Below are positions 1-6,109 of a DNA stretch of 9,996 nt, in pieces. Within the stretch, counting starts at the first letter, position 1; every line of letters begins with the position of its first letter. Origin of the DNA: Zetaproteobacteria bacterium (GTDB taxonomy: Bacteria; Pseudomonadota; Zetaproteobacteria; Mariprofundales; Mariprofundaceae); the NCBI GenBank assembly GCA_021545595.1, contig JAJRVG010000040.1, positions 1-9,996 on the forward strand, written 5' to 3'. The notes below the pieces were generated by a model that saw nothing but the letters and a program-made list of their open reading frames with translations, did not search any database and had not been told where the DNA came from. The translations under genes were made by a program, and so were the position numbers.

Positions 1-2133
1 CGTGGTAAGCGTTTGGTAAACTGGGATCCGGTACTGGAAACGGCTGTTTCCGATCTGGAAGTGGTGCATGATGAAGAGTCCGGCCATTTCTGGCATATTC
101 AGTATCCACACGCGGACGACCCGTCCAGACACGTGATTGTGGCGACCACACGTCCTGAAACCATGCTGGGCGATGCTGCAGTGGCTGTTCATCCTGATGA
201 TGAACGTTACAGGGATCTGATTGGTAAAGAGCTTCTCCTGCCACTGTGTAATCGCACGATTCCGGTGATTGCCGATGAGTATGTTGATCCTGAATTCGGT
301 ACCGGTTGCGTGAAAATAACACCTGCACACGATTTTAACGATTATGAAGTGGGCAAGCGCCACGGGCTTCCTCTGATCAATATCTTTACCAATCGTGCCC
401 ATATCAACAGTGATGAGACTGTTCCCGAGCAGTATCGGGGGCTGGATCGTTATGAGGCCCGCGAACGTATGGTGGCTGATCTGGAGGCCGAAGGATTGCT
501 CTACAGGGTTGAAGATCATGAACATAAAGTGGGCCGTGGAGACCGCTCTCATGCGGTGATTGAGCCCTACCTGACTGATCAGTGGTATGTTGCGATCCAA
601 GATATGGCAGAGCCTGCTATCAAAGCGGTTGAAGATGGCGATATCCGTTTTGTACCGCAGCACTGGGAGAAGACCTATTTCGAGTGGATGCGTAATATTC
701 AGGACTGGTGTATTTCACGCCAGCTCTGGTGGGGTCACCGTATTCCTGCCTGGTATTGTTCGGATTGTGGCCACATTACAGTAGATCGGGGTACGCCGGA
801 GTATTGTGGCGGCTGTGGCTCCAGAGAGATTCGGCAGGATGAAGATGTGCTTGATACCTGGTTTTCATCAGGTCTATGGCCGTTCTCAACGCTTGGCTGG
901 CCTGAAAACACCAGAGAGATAGAGGATTTCTACCCCACCAATGTGCTGGTAACCGGATTTGATATTATCTTTTTCTGGGTAGCCCGCATGATCATGATGG
1001 GTATGAAGTTCACCGACAGAGTTCCATTTAAAGATATCTACATCCACGCCCTGATTCGTGATGCCCAGGGGCAGAAAATGTCCAAGTCCAAGGGTAATGT
1101 GATTGATCCGCTTGAGATCATCGATCAGTACGGTGCCGATGCACTGCGCTTTACACTTGCTCACATGGCGACACCGGGCCGTGACGTGAAGATGGATGTG
1201 AAACGTATTGAGTCCAACCGCAACTTCATGAACAAGATCTGGAATGCCGCCCGTTTTGTATTCATGAATCGTGGTGACGCGGCTGTTGATCCAACGGTGA
1301 AAGCAGAATCTGACGTCAATTGCTGGGTACTATCCGAGTTGAATGCGACTGCCCGTGAAGTGGAGAAGGCGTTGACCGAATACCGTTTTAATGAGGCGGC
1401 GGGCACGTTGTACAACTTTATCTGGGGAACCTACTGTGACTGGTATGTGGAAGCCGCTAAAGTATCTCTCTACAAAGATGATGAAACTTCCAAAGCTGAG
1501 ACTCAGGTAGTGATGCTGACGGCTCTGGATGGCTGGCTGCGCCTGCTACACCCGATCTGTCCGTTTATTACTGAGGCACTGTTCCAGGAGCTGCATGGGC
1601 CGGATGAACGTTTGGCGAGCTCTGACTGGGTCGGTTCATATGCCAGTGATGATCAGGCTGTCTTACGTATGAATCGTGTCATGGAGGTGGTCTCTGCTAT
1701 CCGTTCAATCCGTGGTGAGATGAATGTTTCACCGGGCAAAAAGATTGTGGCGCAGATTGCCGCTCCGGACGTGGTTCGCAGCGAACTTGAAACCCAGCAG
1801 AAGATGTTGATGAGTCTGGCACGGCTGGAGTCTCTGGAGTGGTTGCCGGAAGATGTTGAGGTTGAAGCTGCTGCGGTAGCACCACTGGCTGATGTAACAG
1901 TCTACCTGCCGTTGGCAGGACTGGTTGATGTGGCAGAAGAGCTGATCCGTATTGAGAAGAATATTGTCAGGGCTGAGAAAGGTGTGGGCGACCTTGAGGG
2001 CAGACTCTCCAACTCGAAGTTTGTTGGTAGTGCACCGGAAGCGGTGGTGGCGAAGGTTCGCAGTGATCTTGATGAGAACAGAGTGAAGCTTGAAGAGCTT
2101 GAAGCCGCCAGAGAGCGCCTTCAAGGGTTGTGA
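1..2133 (+). CDS. valS: Valyl-tRNA synthetase, C-terminal 710 residues (5' end outside window)
   Basis: This class I aminoacyl-tRNA synthetase charges tRNA-Val in the cytoplasm and hydrolyses mischarged Thr-tRNA-Val. The frame is open from base 1 (RGKRLVNWDP, typical of ValRS), so the TTG at 13 is not the start; the HIGH-containing N-terminus, roughly 240 residues, is missing. Visible parts in order are the editing (CP1) domain with TTRPET at bases 145-162, and a four-cysteine zinc-ribbon-like insertion with Cys codons at 757, 766, 805 and 814. After these come the catalytic loop KMSKS at 1075-1089, a helical anticodon-binding domain (about 1200-1700), and the charged C-terminal coiled-coil arm (about 1930-2130) that is diagnostic for bacterial ValRS rather than LeuRS or IleRS. 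The gene ends in TGA and is intact within the window. No convincing intrinsic terminator follows, so transcripts may run on into yajQ. Confidence 0.98.
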   Translation, partial: RGKRLVNWDPVLETAVSDLEVVHDEESGHFWHIQYPHADDPSRHVIVATTRPETMLGDAAVAVHPDDERYRDLIGKELLLPLCNRTIPVIADEYVDPEFGTGCVKITPAHDFNDYEVGKRHGLPLINIFTNRAHINSDETVPEQYRGLDRYEARERMVADLEAEGLLYRVEDHEHKVGRGDRSHAVIEPYLTDQWYVAIQDMAEPAIKAVEDGDIRFVPQHWEKTYFEWMRNIQDWCISRQLWWGHRIPAWYCSDCGHITVDRGTPEYCGGCGSREIRQDEDVLDTWFSSGLWPFSTLGWPENTREIEDFYPTNVLVTGFDIIFFWVARMIMMGMKFTDRVPFKDIYIHALIRDAQGQKMSKSKGNVIDPLEIIDQYGADALRFTLAHMATPGRDVKMDVKRIESNRNFMNKIWNAARFVFMNRGDAAVDPTVKAESDVNCWVLSELNATAREVEKALTEYRFNEAAGTLYNFIWGTYCDWYVEAAKVSLYKDDETSKAETQVVMLTALDGWLRLLHPICPFITEALFQELHGPDERLASSDWVGSYASDDQAVLRMNRVMEVVSAIRSIRGEMNVSPGKKIVAQIAAPDVVRSELETQQKMLMSLARLESLEWLPEDVEVEAAAVAPLADVTVYLPLAGLVDVAEELIRIEKNIVRAEKGVGDLEGRLSNSKFVGSAPEAVVAKVRSDLDENRVKLEELEAARERLQGL

Positions 2134-2217
2134 TGACCGCATTAAACATCCCTCTTGATGCTTGTGTCACAGCAAGAATTTTGTGAAATCCATACTGCTT
2201 ATTAAAGCCGCACACCT

Positions 2218-2292
2218 ATGGATGGGCTCGAATCACATGTGCCGCCGAAATGTAATAAGCAAAAGGTAGGGAGCCTTTTGCGAAGGGGGACA
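2218..2292 (+). repeat. Tandem leader repeat, copy 1 (degenerate, hairpin-bearing)
   Basis: This is the first of two imperfect direct copies in the valS-yajQ gap. The well-matched core is 2235-2292, aligning with 2349-2407 at about 49 of 59 columns by eye (9 mismatches and one gap). Upstream of the core both copies also share ATGGAYGGG and a CTCG..AAT stretch, but copy 1 lacks two short blocks present in copy 2. The core contains a hairpin with GCAAAAGG at 2259-2266 pairing with CCTTTTGC at 2274-2281, plus a possible U-G closing pair inside. A purine run (AAGGGGGA, 2283-2290) follows directly. There is no T-tract, so it is not a normal terminator. I do not know the family name. Confidence 0.75.
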
Positions 2293-2302
2293 AATCCCAC
2301 CC

Positions 2303-2407
2303 ATGGACGGGTGGCGAGCAAGCAAAGCGAGCTCGTGAATGGAGGCGGACATGCGCCGCCGGAATGTTATAAGTAAAAGGCAGGATAGCCTTTTACGAAG
2401 GAGAACA
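2303..2407 (+). repeat. Tandem leader repeat, copy 2, directly upstream of yajQ
   Basis: This is the longer copy of the repeat. Its core (2349-2407) has the hairpin GTAAAAGG at 2373-2380 with CCTTTTAC at 2389-2396, extendable by one inner C-G pair. Relative to copy 1 the second stem pair changes from C-G to T-A and the innermost pair from U-G to C-G, so pairing is kept. Other short stems lie at or near its start: CCACCC 2297-2302 with GGGTGG 2309-2314, CGAGC 2315-2319 with GCTCG 2331-2335, and GGCGG 2344-2348 with CCGCC 2356-2360. The copy ends in the AAGGAG that serves as the yajQ ribosome binding site. It could be a structured mRNA leader or a dispersed intergenic repeat that happens to sit here. 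Confidence 0.75.
2398..2403 (+). promoter_or_regulatory. Ribosome binding site of yajQ, embedded in repeat copy 2
   Basis: AAGGAG lies 6 bases before the ATG at 2410 and begins two bases after the 3' arm of the 2373-2396 hairpin. The site is strong and fixes the yajQ start. Because the hairpin abuts it, stability or alternative pairing of that stem could affect ribosome access; that last point is inference. Confidence 0.85.
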
Positions 2408-2409
2408 AC

Positions 2410-2895
2410 ATGCCAAGTTTCGATATTGTATCCGAGATAGATATGCAGGAGATGGATAACGCCATCAATCAGGTGAAGAAAGAGGTTGCCACGCGTTATG
2501 ATTTCAAAGGAAGTAACTCATCCATAGATCTGGCTGATGATGGCATCAGTGTGGTTGGGGATTCAGATGCCCGGATCAATACCATTACAGAAATTCTTCG
2601 CACCAAAATGGTTAAAAGAAAACTGGATTCCAAATGTCTTGAGTATGGGGATGTAGAAGATGCCAGTGGCAGCAGCAAACGGCAGCAGATTGGGATCAAG
2701 CAGGGTATCAGTAGTGAGCTGGCCAAAAAGATTGTGAAGCTGATTAAGCAGGAGAAGGTGAAGGTGCAGGCTGCGATTCAGGGAGAGCAGGTGCGTGTGA
2801 CCGGTAAGAAACGGGATGATCTTCAGGCTGTAATGACTCTGGTTCGGGGCATGGATGCCGACCGTCCATTGCGGTTCAATAATTTCAGGGAGTGA
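2410..2895 (+). CDS. yajQ: YajQ-family cyclic-di-GMP-binding protein
   Basis: This 161-residue cytoplasmic protein has the full usual length of the YajQ/UPF0234 family. Recognition rests on the N-terminal MPSFDIVSEID, the TRYDFKGS segment (residues 28-35), the central KQGIS stretch (97-101) and the C-terminal PLRFNNFRE ending. Family members fold as two ferredoxin-like domains. YajQ-family proteins in some bacteria, such as Xanthomonas, bind c-di-GMP and act with transcription factors, while E. coli YajQ has been described as nucleotide or RNA binding. The role here is therefore inferred from the family only. The start is fixed by AAGGAG at 6 bases spacing. The gene lies downstream of valS across a repeat-filled gap and upstream of a nucleotide cyclase, which puts two nucleotide-signalling genes side by side. 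Confidence 0.95.
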   Translation: MPSFDIVSEIDMQEMDNAINQVKKEVATRYDFKGSNSSIDLADDGISVVGDSDARINTITEILRTKMVKRKLDSKCLEYGDVEDASGSSKRQQIGIKQGISSELAKKIVKLIKQEKVKVQAAIQGEQVRVTGKKRDDLQAVMTLVRGMDADRPLRFNNFRE

Positions 2896-2904
2896 CTGGT
2901 TTTT

Positions 2905-2938
2905 GGCTATTAATGTGAGACAGGCTACATTAACAGCC
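2905..2938 (+). promoter_or_regulatory. Dyad between yajQ and cyclase gene; candidate CRP-type operator
   Basis: Arms 2905-2916 (GGCTATTAATGT) and 2927-2938 (ACATTAACAGCC) are complementary at 11 of 12 positions around a 10-base spacer. The centre reads TGTGA (2914-2918), six bases, then CTACA (2925-2929). One half-site is a perfect CRP half-site and the other matches TCACA at 3 of 5. No T-tract follows the right arm, which argues against an ordinary intrinsic terminator. As RNA it could still form a hairpin protecting the 3' end of yajQ mRNA. The operator reading is inference, strengthened only by the adjacent cyclase gene. Confidence 0.4.
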
Positions 2939-2956
2939 ATAAATATTGCTGATAGT
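2930..2956 (+). promoter_or_regulatory. Weak candidate promoter for the cyclase gene
   Basis: TTAACA (2930-2935) and GATAGT (2951-2956) match the -35 and -10 consensus at 5 of 6 and 4 of 6 positions, but the spacer is only 15 bases. A TGC precedes the -10, a partial extended -10. The implied start of transcription is near 2963, which places the centre of the upstream CRP-like dyad at -41.5. The spacer length makes it poor as an unaided promoter, so it would suit an activator-dependent one. This is a guess from sequence only. Confidence 0.25.
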
Positions 2957-2985
2957 AGGGCGCTTTATATGAGGTGGAGATTGAG

Positions 2986-3816
2986 ATGACCAAGCGAAAA
3001 GAGAAGCCGGTTGAACAGAAAAATCTTCTGGCTGCTGTCGAGGATAAAAGTCAGGCCAAAGATATTGCAAAGTTGCTCGAGAGCGACTCAACTCTTGAGC
3101 TGATCGCACGCGGGGACACTGCAGTTCTTCCCCAGCTGGCTGCGGCACGGTCGGCTAATCAGCTGGACACCACACCCCTTGACCTTGATGCCATTATTGA
3201 AGATGTCGCGCATGTGATTGCGACAACACCGGATTACTACAAGTGTATTATGTTTACCGATCTGGTCGGTTCAACCCAGTACAAACGCGAGATGGGACAC
3301 ACCAAGGGGTTCATGCGCAACCGTATGTTCTGTGATATTTGTGAGCAGGCCGTGATCAGGAATAACGGAACGGTGGTAAAGCGGCTGGGCGATGGTGTGA
3401 TGGCTGTGTTTGAGACGGCTATCGACTCGGTTCTGGCGGCAATGTTAATGGTGAGCAGTATCGACAACGACAGAAAAAAGCTGAAAAAGATTGTTGGCAA
3501 AATGGATTGTCGGATTGGTATTACCTGCGGTTATGTGAAGGAGATTCCAGGAGTGACCAAGGATTATATCGGCCATGCGATGGATAAAGGTGCCCGGATC
3601 GAAGGCATTGCCAAGACTAATCAGGTGCTTATCGATGAGATTGTCTATGGATTGATTCATACAAAGATTCGTGATTATTCGGATGGTATTGTGATTGGTT
3701 CGCCACGGAATCTGACGCTGAAGGGTGTGGGTGTCAGCACGCTCTATGAAGTTTCACCTAGGGAGCGAGGTCTGGTTGGCAGTACCGGTTACAAGTTGCG
3801 TCATCTTTTCAGTTAG
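2986..3816 (+). CDS. Class III adenylate cyclase, soluble
   Basis: This is a 276-residue predicted cyclase that converts ATP to cAMP. I chose ATG 2986 because GGAG at 2976-2979 lies 6 bases upstream; a GTG at 2974 is in frame but lies inside that ribosome binding region. Residues 1-83 are hydrophilic, rich in Lys and Glu, and match no domain I know. The catalytic domain spans about 84-257. Metal-binding aspartates are D92 in FTDLVGST and D136 in KRLGDGVMAVF. K132 and D193 sit where adenine-selecting residues are expected, favouring adenylate over guanylate cyclase. R204 fits the transition-state arginine, but the usual partner Asn is Asp (D200 in GHAMDKGARI). No signal peptide or membrane segment is visible, and there is only one catalytic domain, so it should work as a homodimer. 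yajQ lies upstream and a CBS-pair gene 94 bases downstream. Confidence 0.88.
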   Translation: MTKRKEKPVEQKNLLAAVEDKSQAKDIAKLLESDSTLELIARGDTAVLPQLAAARSANQLDTTPLDLDAIIEDVAHVIATTPDYYKCIMFTDLVGSTQYKREMGHTKGFMRNRMFCDICEQAVIRNNGTVVKRLGDGVMAVFETAIDSVLAAMLMVSSIDNDRKKLKKIVGKMDCRIGITCGYVKEIPGVTKDYIGHAMDKGARIEGIAKTNQVLIDEIVYGLIHTKIRDYSDGIVIGSPRNLTLKGVGVSTLYEVSPRERGLVGSTGYKLRHLFS

Positions 3817-3896
3817 CCTGCCAATTAACTTTGCTGGATGCTGCTTTACACATTGGGAGAGCATGTTAGTTTATGAAGGTCAATTTAATAACCCGC

Positions 3897-3902
3897 AGGG
3901 AG
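3897..3902 (+). promoter_or_regulatory. Ribosome binding site deciding the CBS-protein start
   Basis: AGGGAG lies 8 bases before ATG 3911. The same reading frame is open well upstream, with another ATG at 3863 whose GGGAG (3855-3859) is only 3 bases away. The spacing here, and the fact that the CBS domain begins right after residue 1, favour 3911. Confidence 0.75.
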
Positions 3903-3910
3903 AATATGTT

Positions 3911-4351
3911 ATGAAAGTAAGTCAGGCTATGAGCAGTGAAGTGGTCTCGGTCTCTAAGGATAGTTCACTGAAGGAAGCTGTTTGTCAGATGGTCATGCAC
4001 AATAATGGAATGGTTACAGTTATAGATGCTGATGAAAAGCTGATCGGAATCGTAACAGTTCGTGATGTTATGTTGCCGCTCTATCCGGATCAGGGTGAGT
4101 ATATTCATGACACGCTGCATGCCCGTGATTTTGAAGCGATGGAAGACAATTATGATAAGATGCTCAAGATGAAAGTCAGCGATGTGATGACAGCAAACCC
4201 GGTGACTGTCTCTTCTGATGATTCAGTATTGAAGGCTGCCTCTTTTATGGGTCTGAGGAACCTGCGCCGTATCCCTGTTGTCAATAATGGCAAGCAGGCG
4301 GGCATTCTGAGTATAGAGAATATTAACAATGCTCTGTTTCTGAATCACTGA
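3911..4351 (+). CDS. Protein of two CBS domains
   Basis: This small cytoplasmic protein of 146 residues is made almost entirely of a CBS pair (Bateman module). CBS1 covers about residues 7-56, opening with MKVSQAMSSEVVSV and closing at GIVTVRDV. CBS2 covers about 88-143, opening with VSDVMTANPVTVSSDDSV and including RRIPVV and AGILSIENI. Such modules bind adenosine nucleotides such as AMP, ATP or S-adenosylmethionine and act as sensors. Stand-alone forms usually regulate a partner, which is not identifiable here. Residues 57-87 form an acidic linker between the two halves. The gene follows the adenylate cyclase gene and may share its transcript; a strong terminator starts 20 bases after its stop codon. 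The role in cAMP or energy signalling is inferred from context only. Confidence 0.92.
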   Translation: MKVSQAMSSEVVSVSKDSSLKEAVCQMVMHNNGMVTVIDADEKLIGIVTVRDVMLPLYPDQGEYIHDTLHARDFEAMEDNYDKMLKMKVSDVMTANPVTVSSDDSVLKAASFMGLRNLRRIPVVNNGKQAGILSIENINNALFLNH

Positions 4352-4371
4352 CTGGATTTGGTTGTGTATTT

Positions 4372-4401
4372 AAAAAAGGGGCGCAAATGCGCCCTTTTTT
4401 T
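4372..4401 (+). terminator. Intrinsic terminator after the CBS-protein gene
   Basis: GGGCGC (4379-4384) pairs with GCGCCC (4389-4394) across a 4-base AAAT loop. The stem is extended by a G-U pair and flanked by A6 on the left and T7 on the right. The symmetric A and T tracts would let it work on both strands, although no minus-strand gene is evident nearby. It separates the yajQ-cyclase-CBS group from the transporter operon. Confidence 0.93.
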
Positions 4402-4420
4402 GTCTGTAATTTCAAGATTG

Positions 4421-4448
4421 TTGACCTGACTGTTCACACTTCTACCAT
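4421..4448 (+). promoter_or_regulatory. Candidate sigma-70 promoter of the Gld-like transporter operon
   Basis: TTGACC (4421-4426, 5 of 6) and TACCAT (4443-4448, 4 of 6) are separated by 16 bases, just after the terminator. Transcription would begin near 4455, three bases before the ATG at 4458. No Shine-Dalgarno-like sequence is visible before that ATG. A competing pair, TTCACA (4433-4438) and TATGAT (4457-4462) with an 18-base spacer, has better boxes but would start transcription inside the gene. Confidence 0.45.
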
Positions 4449-4457
4449 GCTGTCTCT

Positions 4458-5390
4458 ATGATACAGGCCAATCAACTTAGTCGAAAATATGGCGAGCAAT
4501 TTGCTGTTGAGAATTTGAGTTTTCATGTCCACAGGGGTGAGGTGATGGGCCTGCTTGGCCCGAATGGCGCTGGCAAATCAACCACCATGAAAATGCTGAC
4601 ATGTTTCCTGCCCCCCTCGTCGGGTGAGGCTTTTATTGATGGTGCTTCCTTGCATGACTCTATCACGGTTCGCAGGAGAGTGGGTTATCTGCCGGAGAAT
4701 GCACCCTCCTATTCTGATCTCGATGTACATTCACATCTGAAATTTGTTGGTGCCATGCATGGCCTGATGGATGCCACACTGACTGATCGTATCCGTGAAA
4801 TGGGAGTGCTGTGTGGTCTCGATCATGTGATGTATCGCCGGATTGATGAGCTCTCCAAGGGTTTCCGGCAACGGGTCGGTCTTGCTGCAAGTATGCTGCA
4901 TGATCCTGACTGTCTTATTTTTGATGAGCCGACAACCGGGCTTGACCCCAATCAGATTGTTGAGATTCGAAAATTAATCAGACGGCTTGGAGAGAAGCGA
5001 ACGGTTCTGCTCTCCTCACATGTGTTGCCTGAAGTGGAGGCAGTCTGTGACCGGATGATGATTATTGACAGGGGGCAGCTTCAGACCATGGGGACAGCCA
5101 GGGAGCTGTCACGGCAGGCTCGCGGCGAGGCACTGCTTCACGTTACTTTTAAGGCCTCATCCGAGGCGGTATTTGATCTGCTGAGGGAGAGTGTTAAGGA
5201 GATCGGGGTAGAGCTAAGGGAGACTGATACCCCCCACAGCTACGCCATCCACCATCCTGACCCTGATTATCCATTGGCTGAAGCGCTGTTTCATGCTGCT
5301 GTTTCGTGCGGTTCTGTCATTCTTGAAATGCATTCAGAGCAGGCCACGCTGGAAGACGTGTTCCATAAGCTAACCGGAGGGGGACAATGA
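4458..5390 (+). CDS. ABC transporter ATP-binding protein, GldA-like
   Basis: This 310-residue cytoplasmic ATPase subunit powers the ABC-2 permease encoded next. An A-loop tyrosine sits at Y11 and Walker A is GPNGAGKST (34-42). The Q-loop region reads GYLPENAP (76-83), with Glu where Gln is usual, as in GldA-type proteins. The signature motif region is LSKGFRQRVGLA (132-143), Walker B is CLIFDEPT (152-159) with catalytic E157, and the switch histidine is H188. A C-terminal domain of about 95 residues follows the nucleotide-binding core, also typical of this subgroup. The ATG at 4458 keeps the A-loop but has no visible ribosome binding site and lies just after the predicted transcription start. 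A five-codon frame (4447-4461) overlaps it by ATGA. The gene overlaps the permease start by four bases. The transported substrate cannot be read from the sequence. Confidence 0.95.
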   Translation: MIQANQLSRKYGEQFAVENLSFHVHRGEVMGLLGPNGAGKSTTMKMLTCFLPPSSGEAFIDGASLHDSITVRRRVGYLPENAPSYSDLDVHSHLKFVGAMHGLMDATLTDRIREMGVLCGLDHVMYRRIDELSKGFRQRVGLAASMLHDPDCLIFDEPTTGLDPNQIVEIRKLIRRLGEKRTVLLSSHVLPEVEAVCDRMMIIDRGQLQTMGTARELSRQARGEALLHVTFKASSEAVFDLLRESVKEIGVELRETDTPHSYAIHHPDPDYPLAEALFHAAVSCGSVILEMHSEQATLEDVFHKLTGGGQ

Positions 5391-6109
5391 GAGGCGGGGT
5401 GAACAGGGCTCTGGCCATCTGTGGCAAGGAGTGGCGTATCGCACTGGATACACCGTTGGGTTATGTGGTGGCAACAGCCTTTCTTCTAGCGGCAGGATTT
5501 TTCTTCGGTAACCATCTCTTTCTGATCGGACAGGCTGATATGCGCGGCTATTTCGGTGTGATGCCTCTGCTGCTGATGTTCTTTATTCCTGCTATGACCA
5601 TGCGGATGCTCTCTGATGAGCAGCGCAGCGGTACGTTTGAACTGCTGGCAACGATGCCGGTACAGACTGCCGATATTGTGGCAGGAAAATTTTTTGCTGT
5701 CATGGTGCAGGTCTCAGCACTTCTTGCCCTGACCCTCCTCTATCCGGCAACGCTTGCGTTGATTGGTAATCTGGATGGGGGGCAGGTGGCAGCAGCCTAC
5801 CTCGCACTGTTTCTACTCGCTGCCTGTTATGTGGCTATTTCGCTCTATGCATCAGCACTGACCAGTCATGCCGTTGTTGCCTATGTTATCGGGTTCGGCA
5901 TGCTGTTCGGGCTCTTTATCATGATGCAGGCGATGCCGACTCTCTCTCCGCAGGCTCAGGATTTTCTTACTGCTGTTGCCCCGTTGTCACACTACCAGTT
6001 AATGCTACGCGGGGTGATTGGTCTGGATAATGTTGGCGCACTGGTTTCAGTTACAGTGCTGTTTCTTGCTCTGACATGGTTCCAGCTTGAACGCAGGCAG
6101 TGGCGCTGA
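5387..6109 (+). CDS. ABC-2 type permease, GldF-like
   Basis: This 240-residue inner-membrane protein forms the transmembrane part of the transporter, partnering the preceding ATPase. About six hydrophobic segments are visible near residues 24-45, 56-74, 99-125, 133-157, 161-183 and 214-231. Between the second and third lies DEQRSGTFELLATMPV (77-92), the conserved cytoplasmic segment of GldF/NosY-type permeases expected to contact the ATPase. The start codon overlaps the upstream stop (ATGA) and has a strong GGAGGGGG (5376-5383) before it, so translation is likely coupled but also well supported on its own. The downstream auxiliary gene begins at its stop codon. Length and topology are normal for the family. 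Whether it exports a substrate or works on envelope components is unknown. Confidence 0.93.
   Translation: MRGGVNRALAICGKEWRIALDTPLGYVVATAFLLAAGFFFGNHLFLIGQADMRGYFGVMPLLLMFFIPAMTMRMLSDEQRSGTFELLATMPVQTADIVAGKFFAVMVQVSALLALTLLYPATLALIGNLDGGQVAAAYLALFLLAACYVAISLYASALTSHAVVAYVIGFGMLFGLFIMMQAMPTLSPQAQDFLTAVAPLSHYQLMLRGVIGLDNVGALVSVTVLFLALTWFQLERRQWR

Noticed and set aside
2162..2209. A sigma-70 promoter for yajQ around CATACT (2191-2196)
   Set aside because: No -35-like hexamer lies at an acceptable spacing; TTGTGA at 2181 and TTGTGT at 2162 are too close or too far.
2259..2281. First repeat hairpin as the valS intrinsic terminator
   Set aside because: The stem is A/T-rich and is followed by CGAAGGGGGA rather than a T-tract, and the homologous hairpin in copy 2 sits just before the yajQ ribosome binding site.
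2218..2409. A c-di-GMP (GEMM-type) riboswitch in front of yajQ
   Set aside because: The conserved GEMM core and its receptor-loop sequences are not recognisable, and the region is a two-copy repeat with short simple stems. Only a covariance-model search could rescue the idea.
2905..2938. The dyad as a rho-independent terminator of yajQ
   Set aside because: The right arm is followed by ATAAATATT, not a run of T, and the arms are A/T-rich. It was kept as a possible operator instead.
3725..3910. N-terminal extension of the CBS protein into the cyclase gene
   Set aside because: The frame is open, but the extension looks random, overlaps the cyclase coding end, and a well-spaced AGGGAG supports ATG 3911.
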